Positions 37,668 through 50,599 of a stretch of 64,000 nt of DNA are shown here, piece by piece; within the stretch, counting starts at the first letter, position 1, and each line of letters opens with the position of its first letter. The position numbers were made by a program, and so were the translations under genes. This stretch comes from Calycina herbarum (Eukaryota; Ascomycota; Leotiomycetes; Helotiales; Pezizellaceae). Under the pieces are notes generated by a model. The model saw only the letters and a program-made list of their open reading frames with translations, made no database searches and was not told where the DNA came from. The stretch covers positions 372,001 through 436,000 of the forward strand of contig LLEY01000021.1 of NCBI GenBank assembly GCA_001414485.1, in the 5' to 3' direction.

Positions 37668-39048
37668 TATATAAATTAGATAATTAAAATATACCTTTAT
37701 TATTATATAAACTACTAGTAAAACAACTAGATAGAACTACTGTCTTTAGTATAGTTTATCTATAATAGTTTAATAATAGAAATAATACTTATTATACTAT
37801 TTTATACTAACTTTAGATATAAATTAATAGTGTATTAAGAACTACTATCTATAACTATTAATAACTAGCTTACTTATATTTAGGTTTTAAAAATTAAGAG
37901 GTTATATAAAGAACTTATAAAAGACTTATAGTTTATAACTAAAAGAAATATATACTATAATAATAAATAACATAGTTAGAAGCTAATATTAAAAGAGAGA
38001 GATAAAGTCTACTTAGTATAAAAGAATATTAATATAAAAAGACTAAGTAATAAACTAGATTATAAAAAACTTAAACTATTTAAAATTAAATACGTTAAAG
38101 AACCTTTAAATTATAAACTAGTACTACTAAAAATAATAAACATCTACCTAGTATTCTATATATCCCTACTTATACTAGTACTACTAGGAGTACTACTAGC
38201 TCTAGTTATAGAAATTTAACTAGTAAACTTAAATACTAAGTATAAAGTTAAAAGATTTCTTAACTATAGACTTATTAGAGAATAAGTTAAGTACTTAATT
38301 AAATAGTTAGATTATCTATACTTAGAGAATACTTAGAAACTAAAAAATAATCTTAACTATTACCTAGTAGAACTTTAGAAATTCTACTAGTAAAACCTAG
38401 GTTTACCTATATCTTATAGTTTAAAGAGAAAGCCTTAAGAAAGGCTAAGTTAAAGCTTATCTTAGATTAGAAACTAATAGAAATAGGCAGAGCTACTAGA
38501 TAGGTAACCTCTGTCTTTTGCTATTCTTTTTTCTCTCTTTCTTTCTTCTTCTTCTCTTTCTTTTCTAACTCTTTAGTAGTATCGAGTTTATTAAGAAAAC
38601 GAAGCTCTTAATAAGATATTTTATACTACCTTTCTTTTAGAAAGGCCTTCTACTTTCGTAACCGTAGAATCCTTACTATCGCCTTCTTCTTCTCTCTTTC
38701 TAGCTTCTTCTCTTATTTTTTAATAGAGGCCTAGTTACTAGTATAGAGAACGTTCTTCTCTTAGACGTTGTTAGTTCTATTATATTTTAGCTTTAACTAG
38801 ATATATTTAGAATATTAAGAAGATTAGAAGGAATTAATAAAACATCTACGCTTTTAGAAAGCGTAGTAGAAGTATAGTAATATTTTATTATAAACTATTT
38901 TAATACTTTTTATAAGAAGTATTTATTCTTCTTTCTTCTTTTATATAAGATAGAATATAATAGAAAGGAAAGAATACTACTAGTATCTTAACTAAGTTCC
39001 TTAGCTTATACTTAAGTATAAGAATATACTAAGCTAAGAAGAGAATAG
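37668..39048 (+). pseudogene. C1 integrase end, chromodomain and 3' region
   Basis: Integrase C-terminal part (NTKRLSNKLDYKKL, then LVLLKIINIYLVFYI) runs into a chromodomain at about 38230-38380 (KYKVKRFLNYRLIREQVKYL, LDYLYLENT). After the pol stop, the 3' region holds an antisense ORF (38540-38830) and ends in AAGAAGAGAATAG before the LTR. Confidence 0.78.
38540..38830 (-). pseudogene. Antisense coiled-coil ORF of C1
   Basis: On the minus strand one frame reads EKNVLYTSN, ASIKK, EKKLEREKKKAIVRILRLRK, then KAFLKER, ELRFLNKLDTTKELEKKEKK, with only RIP-type stops between. Lys/Glu-rich and helical, with heptad-like Leu spacing. Homologous ORFs occur at the same place in C5 and C4. Function unknown. 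Confidence 0.55.
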
Positions 39049-39499
39049 TATTATAAATTACGTTATATATAGTAAGTAATCTAGACAACGCTCTAATAGA
39101 ATAAGATACGATATCTAGGAAATAGAAGGTAATATAAAAAGGAATTAGTAATATAAAAGATATTTAGATATTCTAGGATCTTACTATTAGATAACCGTTA
39201 GTAGTTATATAATAGATCTTATTAGATCCTATAAAGGATCTATAGAGATCTAGAGATCTAGGCTTATATAAGGATCTAGATAGTATAAGGGGTTCTATAT
39301 ATATACTAGTACGTTTACTACTTAGATAGAAGCTTCGTACTTAACTTTAGTTATTAATCTTATTATCTTATTTAATATCTTTAATATAAGTAACGAGTTT
39401 ACTTCTAAGTAAATAACCTAGCGTATCTATACTTCTTACCTATATACTAACCTTCGAGACTTAGTTACCTTTGTTTAGTTCGTATAGAGTTTCGTTATA
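39049..39499 (+). repeat. C1 3' LTR
   Basis: 451 bases, TATTATAAATTACG ... TTTCGTTATA. Its variable block has the same AGATCT-rich type as the C1 5' LTR, supporting one element. The flank to its right is B sequence, not the Fot1-1 sequence found left of the 5' LTR. Confidence 0.88.
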
Positions 39500-39977
39500 A
39501 CTTACTACTAACTATAACTCTCTAGACTTAGAAGACGACTAGACAAAAGCTACCTATAGAGACTAGAACTAGATAATAGAGAATAGCTTACTTCTTTAGT
39601 AAAAGAGACTCGTAGTTCCTAATTAAGAAACCTTATAAATATATCTAATTTATAAGACTTATATATAAGTTTCTATAGCTTACCTTAGATAGACAAAGAC
39701 AGTAGCTATCCTCGTACGTAGATACTAGTAGAAAGGTTTATAGGCGTCTATAGAAACTTATATTAGTAACTATAGAGACTATTAATATACTACTATACCT
39801 CGCGACTATAAACCTAGGTTTTTATACCTGTTACTAGTCTTAGAGCGTCTCTAGTAGTATATTACTATAGACTATAAGTCTTTCTCTACTAATAAATAAG
39901 GTTATAATATCTTATAAGTAGTTATAGATTACTTAACTAAGTAATTAGTCTCGATCCTCTATCTAAAGACAGTTATA
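39500..39977 (+). pseudogene. Gypsy B fragment (B2), integrase region
   Basis: 478 bases matching the reverse complement of B1 around 51640-52080 almost base for base (for example the run YTSRKVYRRL-like coding part and CGACTATAAACCTAGG). It is the integrase zinc region and core start of family B on the plus strand. It begins at the C1 LTR and ends at TTATA, where the C4 LTR starts. Confidence 0.8.
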
Positions 39978-40434
39978 TATTACGAATCACGTTTTATATA
40001 GTAAGTAGTCTAGATAGCGCTCTAATAGAATAAGATACGATATCTAGGAAATAGAAGGTAATATAGAAGAGAATCTGTAATATAGAGGTATTTAGAGATT
40101 CCAGGATCTTACTATTAGAAGCACGTTAGAAGTCACGTGATATAAGAGATTACCTAGGTCGACTAGCGATCTAGGCGATCTAGTTAACTAGAACGACAGG
40201 CGATTCTATCTATCTAGAAAAGGACGAAGGTTCTATATAAGACTAGTACGTCTACTATTAGATAGAAGCTTTATACTTAACTTTAGTTATTAATCTTATT
40301 ATCTTATTTAATATCTTTAATATAAGTAATAAGTTCACTTCTAAGTAAATATACTAGTATATCTATACTTCTTATTTATATACTAACCTTCGAGACTTAG
40401 TTATCTTTGTTTAGTTTATTTAAGTTTTATTATA
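39978..40434 (+). repeat. C4 5' LTR
   Basis: 457 bases, TATTACGAATCACG ... TTTTATTATA. Variable block at about 40105-40220 contains GTCACGTGATATAAG and GATCTAGGCGATCTAG, unlike the 3' LTR block. Confidence 0.88.
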
Positions 40435-42048
40435 CTTTAAGCACCTGCTTAGAAGTTTAGTCGCTATAGCCTTAGTAACCTCTGCCGCTGCTACTAGCTT
40501 AAATACTAGTTAAACTAACGTTATAAGAATATCTAGAAGTACTACTAGAGGAACACCTACTAATATATAACTAGCTAAGAACGATGATAATATTAGTATA
40601 CTAGACGTTCTTAAACCTTATAAGATTAAAGTACTTAAAACTATTAAAGTTAAGATACTAGATATATATTATAGAAAACGAAAGAAACTTAACTTATTTC
40701 TTTTTTAAATAGATATCTACTTTAACTTTAATATAGATAAATTTAAAGGTAATTATAATTTATAAACTCTTTTTACTATCTTCTACTTTAGAGAATTAGT
40801 ATTAGAATAGGCTTAGCTATATTTAGAAGATTTATTTAAATATAAGAATATAGATAGAGTTATAGAGATAACTAAGATTATATTAAAATCTTAGAAGAGA
40901 TTTAAAGTAACTATTAAGAAAGTCTTTAGAGACTTTGACGTAATCTAGACTACTATATATAAGCTTTTAGATTTATACTAAGCTAGATTAGTAATAGATT
41001 ATACTAATAAATTCTAATATAATAGAATAAAGTTAAGATAAGATACTATTACTCTTATAGAACTCTTTTATAGAGGATTAAAGATATATATTTATAAGGA
41101 AATAGCTAAATAGAATATATAATTTTAAACTATTATAGGTATAATAGAAGGAGTTGTCTAGTTAGACAACTGTCTATACAAATTTAAAAAGAGTAACCCT
41201 AGATATAGAGAAGAGAGTAAGAGACTAGGGAAGTAGAAGCACGTCTATACTAATAAGTATAGTAAGAAAGCAAACGCTATATAGAAAAAGATCTTTCTAG
41301 AGAAAGGTAGACTCTCTTAGAAGAAACGTAATCGACAGCGAGACTAGTAACTCTATTATATCTATAGTAAACTAGGCTACTAAGTAACCGACTATAGCTA
41401 GAAGAAAACGAAATCTTAGAAGAAGAAGAAATAGGTTAATACTACTATTTAAATAGAAGTAGTACTACTTAATAGAATTAAACTTATAGATAATAAGCTT
41501 AAAGCTAGAGAATATAGTATATAGATTAAAATAGACGTCTTAGATATAGTAGTAGACGTTATATATCTATAACTAAGTAAAGAAATCGAGTTATAAGTAA
41601 GTAAGGTATAGAATACTAATAATAATAGAGATCTACTTCTTAAAAAATATTATAATACACGGTTAGAAATAGAATACGAATTACCTCTTTAAGTAGAATA
41701 TAAATTATTACTATTAATAAGTTTATTAGAATTATTAGAATTAGTATCTAATTCGTTAGAAGTAGATCCTAGAATATATAAGCTTAAGTAAGATAAGATA
41801 TAGGCATTTATTAGAATCTTTAAAAGAGAGAATAAATAGATATATATAAAAAGCTAGAAATCTAACTTTTAGAGCTTATATTCTACTTAAGAAAATAAAC
41901 CTACTATCTTAACTACTTATATAATAGTATAGAATAACTAGAATCGAGTAACTATAGTTAGCTCTATTACTAGAAGAGAAAGTATTAAATTTAAGAAACT
42001 AGAACTAGAGTAGATAGTATCTAATAACTACTTAGAAGAAGGAGATAT
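40435..42048 (+). pseudogene. C4 gag
   Basis: Same Gag as C1 and C5 (segment KKLNLFLF.IDIYFNFNID, knuckle region LYYIYSKLGY near 41350). Heavily RIP-stopped. Interrupted after GATAT (42044-42048) by C5. Confidence 0.75.
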
Positions 42049-42511
42049 TATTACGAATCACGGTATACGTGGTAAGTAGTCTAGACAGCGTTCTAATAGA
42101 ACAAGGTATAATATCCGGGAAAGGAAAGTAACACAGGAGGAAATCAGTAATACAGAGGATATTAGGGATTTCAGGATCTTACTATTATAGTAATATTGGA
42201 AGTTACGTAGGGTTATATAACGTGATCGCCTATATCGCTCTAATCGCCTTAATTATAAGCGACGCGAGCGACGTAAGCGATATAAGCAACGTACTTAGGA
42301 ACGAAGGTTCTATATAAGACTAGCACGTCTACTATTAGATAGGAGCTTCGTGCTTAACTTTAGTTATTAATCTTATTATCTTATTTAATATCTTTGATAT
42401 AAGTAACGAGTTTACTTCTAAGTAAACAACCTAGCGTATCTATACTTCTTATCTATATACTAACCTTCAAGACTTAGTTATCTTTATTTAGTTTATTTAA
42501 GTTTCGTTATA
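42049..42511 (+). repeat. C5 5' LTR
   Basis: 463 bases. Variable block (about 42220-42295) is a GCGACGCGAGCGAC / AAGCGATATAAGC short repeat. TATATAAG box at 42311, then GTGCTTAA (42350-42357) complementary to TTAAGCAC two bases inside the LTR end (42514-42521). Confidence 0.9.
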
Positions 42512-42539
42512 CTTTAAGCACCTACTTAGAAGTTCAGTC

Positions 42540-45010
42540 GCTATAGCTTTAACAACTCTTATAACAACTAGCTTAAATACTAGTCGAGTTAACGTCGTAG
42601 AAACATCTAGAAGTATAACTAGAAGAACACCTACTAGTACATAGTTAACTAGGAACGACGATAATATTAGTATACTAGACGCCCCCGAGCCCTATAAGGT
42701 CGAAGTACTTAAATTAATTAAAGTTAAGATACTAGATACGTATTATAAGAAGCAAAAAGAACTCGAATCATTTCTTCTCTAAATAGACATCTACTTTAAC
42801 TTTAATTCTAACAAGTTCGAAGGCAATTATAACTTATAAACTATCTTTACTATCTCCTACCTTAGGGGATTAGTATTAGAATAGGCTTAGCTATACTTAG
42901 AAGACTTCTTTAAAAATAAGAATAAAGATAGAAAGATAGAATTAACTAAGATTATGTTTAAATCTTAGAGAGGATTTAAGGCAACTATTAGAAAAGTCTT
43001 TAGAGACTTCGATATAATCTAAACAGCTATATACAAGCTTTTAGAATTATACTAGATCGGATTAGTAATAGATTATACTAATGAATTTCAACGTTATAGA
43101 ACGAAGTCGGGATAGGATACTATTACTCTTATAGAACTCTTTTATAGAGGATTAAAGATATATATTTATAAGGAAATAGCTAAGTAGAATATACAGTTCT
43201 TAACTATCACAGGTATAATTAAGGAGGTCGTCTAGCTAGATAACCGCCTATATAAATTTAGAAAGAGTAACCCTAGACACAGAGAAAAGAGTAAAGGGTT
43301 AGAAAAGTAGAAGCACTCTCACACTAGCAAGTATAGCAAGGAGGTAAACGCTATATAAAAGAAAACCTTTCTAAAGAAAGGAAGACGTTCCTAGAAAGAG
43401 TAAAATCATCGACATAAGTAGAACTTATATTATAATTATAGCTAACTAAGCTATAGAGTAAATAAGTATAGTAAGAAGAAAGACTCTAAGAGAAAGAAAT
43501 AAATTAATACTACTATTTAACAATAGGTAGCTTTAACTAATTATATTAAACTTATAGATAAGGAGCTTAAAGTACGAGGATATAGAACCTAGATTAAAAA
43601 TAATAAAGAAATCAGTAGTATATAAGATACTAATAATAATAGAGATCTACTTCTTAAGGAATATTATAATATATAATTAGTAATAGAATCTAAGTAACCT
43701 TTTTAAGAGGAATATAAATTACTACTATTAACTAGTTCTTTAAAGATATCTAACTCATCTTCTAGTTTAAAAGAAGAGATAAAGAATAAAGACTCTAAAG
43801 TTAGAGAAACTTAGGCTTTCCTTAGAACTTTTAAATAAGGAAATCAATAAGTATATATTAATAATTAGAAACTAGATTTCTAGAGTCTTTATATAATATA
43901 AGGAGTTAACCTAACTATTTTAACAACATATACAGTTATAAGTAATAACTCTAAAATAATAACTCTAGTTAGCTTAATTACTAGACAGAAAACTATTAAA
44001 GGAAAAGAACTAGAACAGGAACGACAGCTAGTTAAAAAACCTAGCTACCTTAAAGTAGAGAATATATAGAAAATATATAATATATTAGATAAAATTAGTA
44101 TATAGATATAGTAAGTTCTAATAGGATTTAAGAGACGAATCAAAACCCCTTTTCTTAGAACACTACCTAAAGATATTATACTAAAGAAATTTAAGTAATA
44201 TATTATTATTATATTAATTAGAAACGATAGGTTAGTATTTAGAAAATATAACTTATAACAACTATTTAGTATACTATTCTAGAAGTAAAGGGAGCTTGAT
44301 ATAACTAGGTAGGCTAAGATAGAACTAGAAGAATTATACTATCTATTAGTAGGAGAACTATAGTTTATAGAAATAGTTTAGGAAACAATAGTATAATAGA
44401 TATAATATAAACTAAGTCTAACTTTAGATTAGTTATTATAGAAACGATTTAAAGGAATGTTACTAGAACCTACTAGAATAGTAGAATACTATTAGATATA
44501 TAAAGTAGTATTATTAGATAAAGAAGGAGTAGTATTCTTTCCTTAGTCTCGAATTAGAGCTATTAAAGAAAAGAATTTAAAGGATTATATATTTAAAGTT
44601 TACTATATAAAACTAGAGATAAGTATACTAGAGGCTACTTTAGATTATCTATATATAAGAGAACTATAGTTTATAAAAGCTATTTTAGAAACCAGTTATA
44701 AATAGATCTAATATAACTATAGATAAATACTAAAGTAATTTATAAAGGAAATTCCTAAAATTATAGGAATTATAGAATATAGATTAGTATATAAGGTAGT
44801 ATATACTAATAAAGAAAGAGTAAGATTCTTTCTATAGTATAAGAATAAGGAGAGAAAGAATTATAATTAAGAAAATCAATCTTTCAAAGTCTAATATGTT
44901 AAAGCAAAGTTAGACGCTACTTTAGAAGAAAGACAGTTAGTAATAACTATAGAAATAAGAAGAAAAAAGTTATAAGTTATAATAGACTTAAGAGTAATAA
45001 GTAACTTTAT
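42540..45010 (+). pseudogene. C5 gag and protease
   Basis: Gag core (LESFLLQIDIYFNFNSNKF region near 42760-42830), zinc knuckle at about 43421-43475 with Cys/His mostly turned to Tyr (YYNYS, KANKY). The protease site near 44975-45010 reads VIIDLRVISNF where an IDSGA-type motif is expected. No intact frame remains. Confidence 0.75.
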
Positions 45011-45299
45011 CTCTCTAACAGCTTAGGAAAAGCTAAACATTCTAATTAAAGAAATAAGACTATATTAACTAGGAGTAGTTAATAGAATAGATATTACGTA
45101 TTAAAATAGAATTATTAATTAATAAACTATTCTAATAAAAATTAATATCGAAGAATACTATTTAGACATATAATTCGATATTATTAAAATAGAAAGTAAG
45201 GAAGTAATACTTAGTATACTATAGATTTAGGAACATAATCTAGAAATCGATTAAAAGGCTAGAATAGTAACCTTTAGTTAATATAAATATATAGATTCG

Positions 45300-48270
45300 T
45301 ATTTATAACTTTAAGACTAGAACGAGGTTAGCGCTACCTCTTCTAAAGCGCTAAGACACCTTGCCTAGGGTCCTCTATAGGTTAGTAAGAAAGTTGATAA
45401 TAAAATACCTATATAGTATAGAGAATTCAAGGCTTTGTTCGAAAACCTAGAAGACTTACAAGCCTTACTAGAACATTGCTTATAAGATTATAAGATTAAA
45501 TTAAAAGAGAGTTATCACCTCTCGAAGTAGAAGCTTCGGTTATATAACTAGAAAAGCCTATAGAAAATAGAAAGTTATATAAAGGAAGGTATTAAGAAGA
45601 GATATATTAAAAGATCTAAGTCACTAATTACCTTAAATATACTTATTATTAAAAAGAAAGATAATCTAGATAAAAGAGTATATATTAATTATTAGGAAGT
45701 AAATTATACTATAGTTAAGAACGCTTATCCGCTACTACCTAGCTAATACTTATAGAATAAGTTAAGTAAGGTAGTACGATTTATAAAACTAGATTAACAA
45801 AACGCTTATAGACTTATATAAATAAAAGTTAGAGACGAATAGAAGATAGTATTTACCTTACTATTAGGCCTTTATAAATATATAGTTATGCTATTTAGAC
45901 TATATAATATACTAGCTATATATTAGAGATAAAATAATAATATTTTAGAAGATCTTCTAAGAGTAATAGTAATTTATTACCTAGATAATATCCTAATCTT
46001 CTTAGAAAAAGAAGAAGAATATAAAGAACATATTAGAGAAGTTTTATAATAACTTATAAAAGTAAACTCTTAGTTAAAACTCTTGAAATACGAGTTTAAA
46101 GTAACTTAAACACTTTTCCTAAGATAGGTATTTAGCTTAGAAAAAATAGAAATAGATCTAGTAAAGATCTAAGACGTCTTAAACTAGAAATTACTAGAAA
46201 ATGTAAAAGATATATAGTCCTTTCTTAGATTTATAAACTTTTACTATCTGTTTATATAAGACTATATAAAGATTACTAAACTAATATTAGTACTAGTTAA
46301 GAAAGCTATTAAGTTTATATAGAATAAATAGGTAGAGAATACCTTTTAGAAAATTAAAGTAAAGTTTATAGAAAAGCCTATTCTATACGATTTTAATATA
46401 GATAAACTAAGTATAATCGAAATAGATACCTTAGACATAGTAGTAGGTACGGTTTATCTATAGCTAAATAATAAGAGAAAACTTATACCTATTATATATT
46501 ATTCTAAAACATTTAACCTAGTATAATAAAATTATAGTATTTTTAATAAGGAACTACTTACTATAGTATTAGCTTTAGAACATTAGAGGATTTACTTATA
46601 GTTAGTAAAATACCTAGTTATAGTTTTATCTAACTATAAGAACCTTAGAACATTTATAACTACTAAGGAACTTACGACTAGATAATTAGCTAGATAGTTA
46701 GAGATATTAGAAGGATTTAATATTATTATTTAATATATAAAAAGAATGTTAAACACTTAAGCTAATACTCTTAGCTAAAAACCCGGATATAAGGGAAATA
46801 AAAAGTATAAGAAGATTATAATCTTAAAAACTCTTAAGAATAGAGACTTAGTACCTACTATATATAAAATTATAGTAATAAATAACATTTAGATAGATAA
46901 AATTTAGAATATATATAAAGGTTATAACTAGTATATAAAAGGGAAATTATAGGTCCCTAGCTTATATATAAAAGAATTTATATAAGAATACTATACTATA
47001 CCTGCTTATAGCTACTAAGGAATCCGTAGAACTCTCTAGAAGATAAGATAATATTACTATATTAATCGGTTATCTATAATAGTTAAGGAAGTAATAGTAG
47101 AATATAATACCTATACTAAGAATAAGGCTTCCTACTATACTCCTTATAGACAGATAAACACTACTCTAATACTATAGATACCTTAGAAATCAATATCTAT
47201 AGATTTTATTATTAAACTACTAAAATCTAAAGATCTAATAATAAGAGTTAAATATAATACGATCCTAGTTATTATAGAATAACTTACTAAATATATAATT
47301 CTTATAGTATATATAGAGTTAAGTATAGCTAAGGAATTAGTATTCGTATTCTTTAAAGAAGTAGTCTTAAGATATAAACTACTAGAAGAAATACTCTTAG
47401 ATAAAGATAAACTCTTTACTTTAAAATTTTAAATTACTCTTATAGAACGATTAGGTATAAAAAGAAAGCTCTCTATAGCTTTCTACTCTTAAATAAATAG
47501 AGGAAACAAACGAATAAATTAAGTAATTAAAACATACCTTTATTATTATATAAACTACTAGTAAGATAACTAGGTAGAACTACTACCCTTAGTATAGTTT
47601 ACTTATAATAGTTTAGTAATAGAAATAATACTTATTATACTATTCTATACTAATTTTAGGTATAAATTAATAGTATATTAAGAACTACTATCTATAACTA
47701 TTAATAACTAACTTACTCGTATTTAGGTCTCGAAAATCAAGAGTCTATATAAGGAACTTATAAAAGACCTATAATTTATAGTAGAAAGAAACGCGTACTA
47801 CTATAATAAACGACGTAGTTAGAAGCTAACACTAAAAGAGAGGGATAAAGTCTACTTAGTATAAAAAAATATTAATATAAAAAGACTAAGTAATAAACTA
47901 GATTATAAAAAACTTAGACTATTTAAAATTAAATACGTTAAAGAACCTTTAAATTATAAATTAGTACTACTAAGGATAATAAACATTTATCTAGTATTCT
48001 ATATATCCTTACTCGAACTAGTACTACTAGGAGCACTACTAGCTCTAGTTATAGAAATCTAACTAGTAAATCTAAATACTAAATATAAAGTTAAAAGGAT
48101 TTTTAGCTATAAGATTATTAGAGGTAAGATTAAGTATTTAATTAAATAGTTAGATTACCTATACTTAGAAAACACTTAAAAGCTAAAAAGTAATCTTAAC
48201 TATTACCTAGAAGAACTTCGGAAGTTCTACTACTAAAACCTAGAATTACCTATATTTCGTAGTTAAAAGA
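45300..48270 (+). pseudogene. C5 pol with C-terminal chromodomain
   Basis: RT about 45420-46250 with catalytic box YLDN (45978-45989; second Asp lost), RNase H about 46380-46740, integrase about 46950-48010 with the RLVL..INIYLVFYIS segment before its end, and a chromodomain at about 48070-48220 (KYKVKRIFSYKIIRGKIKYL, LDYLYLENT, NYYLEELRKFYY). Trp codons are now TAG. Chromovirus-type Pol. Confidence 0.85.
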
Positions 48271-48299
48271 GAAAGCCTTAAGAAAAGCTAAATCAAGGG

Positions 48300-48660
48300 T
48301 TAGCTTAGTAATAAAAGCGGGGTCGTTAGAAGAGGAAGAGGCCGCTAGCTAGGCAACCTCTAATTCCCTTTCTTCTTTCTCCTTCTCTACTCTTTCTTTC
48401 TTATTAGCTTTATTAAGTTCTTATAGATTAGTAAGACTATAACAGAGTATCTCTTACTCCTACTCTATAAGGAAGCGTTATTATTTTTATAGATAAGGAT
48501 CTTCTATATAGCTTCTTCCTAAATCTTATAGGCTGTCTCTTCCTTCTACTATAACCTCCGCTTCTAGGTATTAATAGATTCTTACTTGAAAATTAAGAGT
48601 ATTCGATTTTATAACTCGATATTATAAGATTTACTCTTCCTAGTATACTCAGAGTACTTA
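48300..48660 (-). pseudogene. Antisense coiled-coil ORF of C5
   Basis: Minus-strand frame reads KYSEYTRKSKSYNIEL, NRILLIFK, EETAYKI, EEAI, KILIYKNNNASL, SRSKRYSVIVLLIYKNLIKL, IRKKE, RRRKKKGN with stops only of the RIP kind. It aligns to the C4 and C1 antisense ORFs through the KIL-basic-FL/SL ... LxxLxKL pattern and the basic C-terminal run. Function unknown; basic and coiled-coil-like. Confidence 0.5.
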
Positions 48661-48901
48661 GAACTACTAGGAACGCTAATATATCAACGACTGGTTTTCG
48701 TATTTATATAACGAGTATAAGAAATTATTTCGCGTCCTAAACGTTCGATATAAAGGGCGTTAAGAGTTCTATATTATTTAAGCTTATCTTTTAAGAGAGG
48801 TGTTGATAATATAATAGGAACTAGAGAGGCCGCTAGCCTCTTAACAATATTTCTTAGGCTATACTTAAGCGTAGGGACACGCTAGTCTAAGAAGGGGATA
48901 G

Positions 48902-49346
48902 TGTTACGAATCACAGTATACGTAGTAAGTAGTCTAGACAGCGTTCTAATAAGATAAGATATAATATCTAAGAAAGGAAAGTAATATAGAAGGAAATCAG
49001 TAATATAGAGGACATTAGGGATTTTAAGATCTTACTATTATAGTAATATTAGAAGTTATATAGGGTTATATAATATAATCGCCTTAATCGCGAGCGACGC
49101 GAGCGACGCGAGCGATATAAGCAACGTACTTAGGAACGAAGGTTCTATATAAGACTAGCACGTCTGCTATTAGATAGGAGCTTCGTGCTTAACTTTAGTT
49201 ATTAATCTTATTATCTTATTTAATATCTTTAATATAAGTAACGAGTTCACTTCTAAGTAAACAACCTAGCGTATCTATACTTCTTATCTATATACTAACC
49301 TTCGAGACTTAGTTATCTTTGTTTAGTTCGTTTGAGTTTCGTTATA
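48902..49346 (+). repeat. C5 3' LTR
   Basis: 445 bases, TGTTACGAATCACAG ... TTTCGTTATA, with the same GCGACGCGAGCGAC-type variable block as the 5' LTR but with fewer bases, about 18 shorter in total. Confidence 0.92.
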
Positions 49347-49351
49347 GATAT

Positions 49352-50051
49352 ATAGATAGTTACTAACTTTAAGAATAATACTACTAAATAGTAGTAGTTT
49401 TATTTAAAAAAATTTAATAAATATAATAGATATCTAAAGTTAGATATTATTAACTATCTACCTAGTTAAGACTATAGTTTAGTAGTTAATAAAAAATACT
49501 AGGTATTAAGAGTAGAAAAAGAAGTTACTATATTATTTAAAGAATTAGGAGATTAGTAGATGTTTAAGATTATTAGAGTAGACCTCTAAGCTACTCTAAT
49601 CTAGGAATTTTACTAACTTATAAGAGATAAATAATAGATTACTAAAGTTTTATATAAGATAACTATTAAATAGGTTTAGTATAAACTATATACTATATTA
49701 GACTAGTTATTAGAAAAACGTTTTATAAGAACACTTCTAGAACCTAAGAGAACTGTAGAAGATAGTCTAATATATAAGATAGCCTTTTCTAATAATAAAA
49801 AGGTAATATTCTTCCTAAGCTCTCTAAGAGAAGATACTAGTAAATAAAGATTTAAGGTTTATTATATTAAACTAGAAATTTATACTACTATAGAAGAATA
49901 ATAGCTTATAGTAATAGTAAAGATAAGAGGAAAGGAACTCCGAGTCTTAGTTAACTCTAGAGTAATAAGTAATTTTCTTTTCTTAATAGCTCTAAAGAAG
50001 CTAAACGTCTTAATTAAAAGTATAAAGCTATACCGCCTTAGAGTAGTTAAT
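49352..50051 (+). pseudogene. C4 gag-pol linker and protease region
   Basis: Continues C4 after C5 and matches C1 12980-13720. The protease site near 49955-49985 again has lost its Asp-Ser-Gly. Ends at TTAAT (50047-50051), the target of solo LTR A3. Confidence 0.75.
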
Positions 50052-50293
50052 TATCAAGGGTTATACCCGTAGAATAAGTCTCGGAAGTACTCTAGCGATA
50101 TATTTACGTGACCTCGCTTAGCAACGCATAGACGTGATAGAACCTTCGAGAGTACTCTTAGTAGAACTCTCTAGAATAAGTAGACTAAGTATATAAGTTA
50201 GTAAGAACTCTAGCTTAGAAAGAATAATCGAATTTTCTTATATATAGATAGTCTCTATAGTTTAATTCATCGGCACTTGTTATAAGCTCTGAT

Positions 50294-50525
50294 TATTACG
50301 ATCTATATCTAAAGGCAAAGGTATAAGAGTATATATATATATATTCGAGAATTTAAAGCTACAGTTCTAAGAACGAGGGAATGCGGAATATATACCCTAC
50401 GAAAAAGAGGTATTCCTACTAACTATAAAGAGCTTTTAATCTCGTTATAAATCCGTCTAAGCGTTATAGCTCTAACAGTTATATATAGGACCGAGAATCA
50501 CGTATTACAGACTAGCGCTGTAATA
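50294..50525 (-). repeat. B1 3' LTR
   Basis: 232 bases. On the element strand preceded by purine tract AAAAGAGGGGGTAA (50541-50526 region). Its outer end holds GTTACGG ... CCGTAAC-type inverted repeat. Confidence 0.92.
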
Positions 50526-50599
50526 TTACCCCCTCTTTTAGAAAAAGCTTGTCTATAAGCTTTATATTACGACTGAATCGTCTGTTAGATGATTATAAT

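Larger units (their letters stand above)
10951..39499 (+). mobile_element. Gypsy chromovirus C1, broken by five later insertions
   Basis: One Ty3/gypsy element, about 7.4 kb when the insertions are taken out, spread over 28.5 kb. Its own pieces are 10951-14683 (LTR, gag, protease, early RT), 21388-22186 (RT end, RNase H), 29727-29815 (linker), 35192-35822 (integrase), 37668-39048 (integrase end, chromodomain, antisense ORF) and the 3' LTR 39049-39499. The inserted elements are solo LTR E with D1 inside, D2, A2 and Fot1-2, each with matching target duplications. The flanks of C1 itself do not match: Fot1-1 on the left, a B fragment on the right. C5 supplies the uninterrupted comparison. Confidence 0.85.
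42049..49346 (+). mobile_element. Gypsy chromovirus C5, full length, uninterrupted
   Basis: Complete element of 7298 bases in C4 with TSD GATAT (42044-42048 and 49347-49351). LTRs 42049-42511 and 48902-49346. It is the reference copy for family C: gag about 42540-43900, protease, RT, RNase H, integrase, chromodomain, antisense ORF, purine tract AAGAAGGGGATAG, LTR. Confidence 0.93.
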
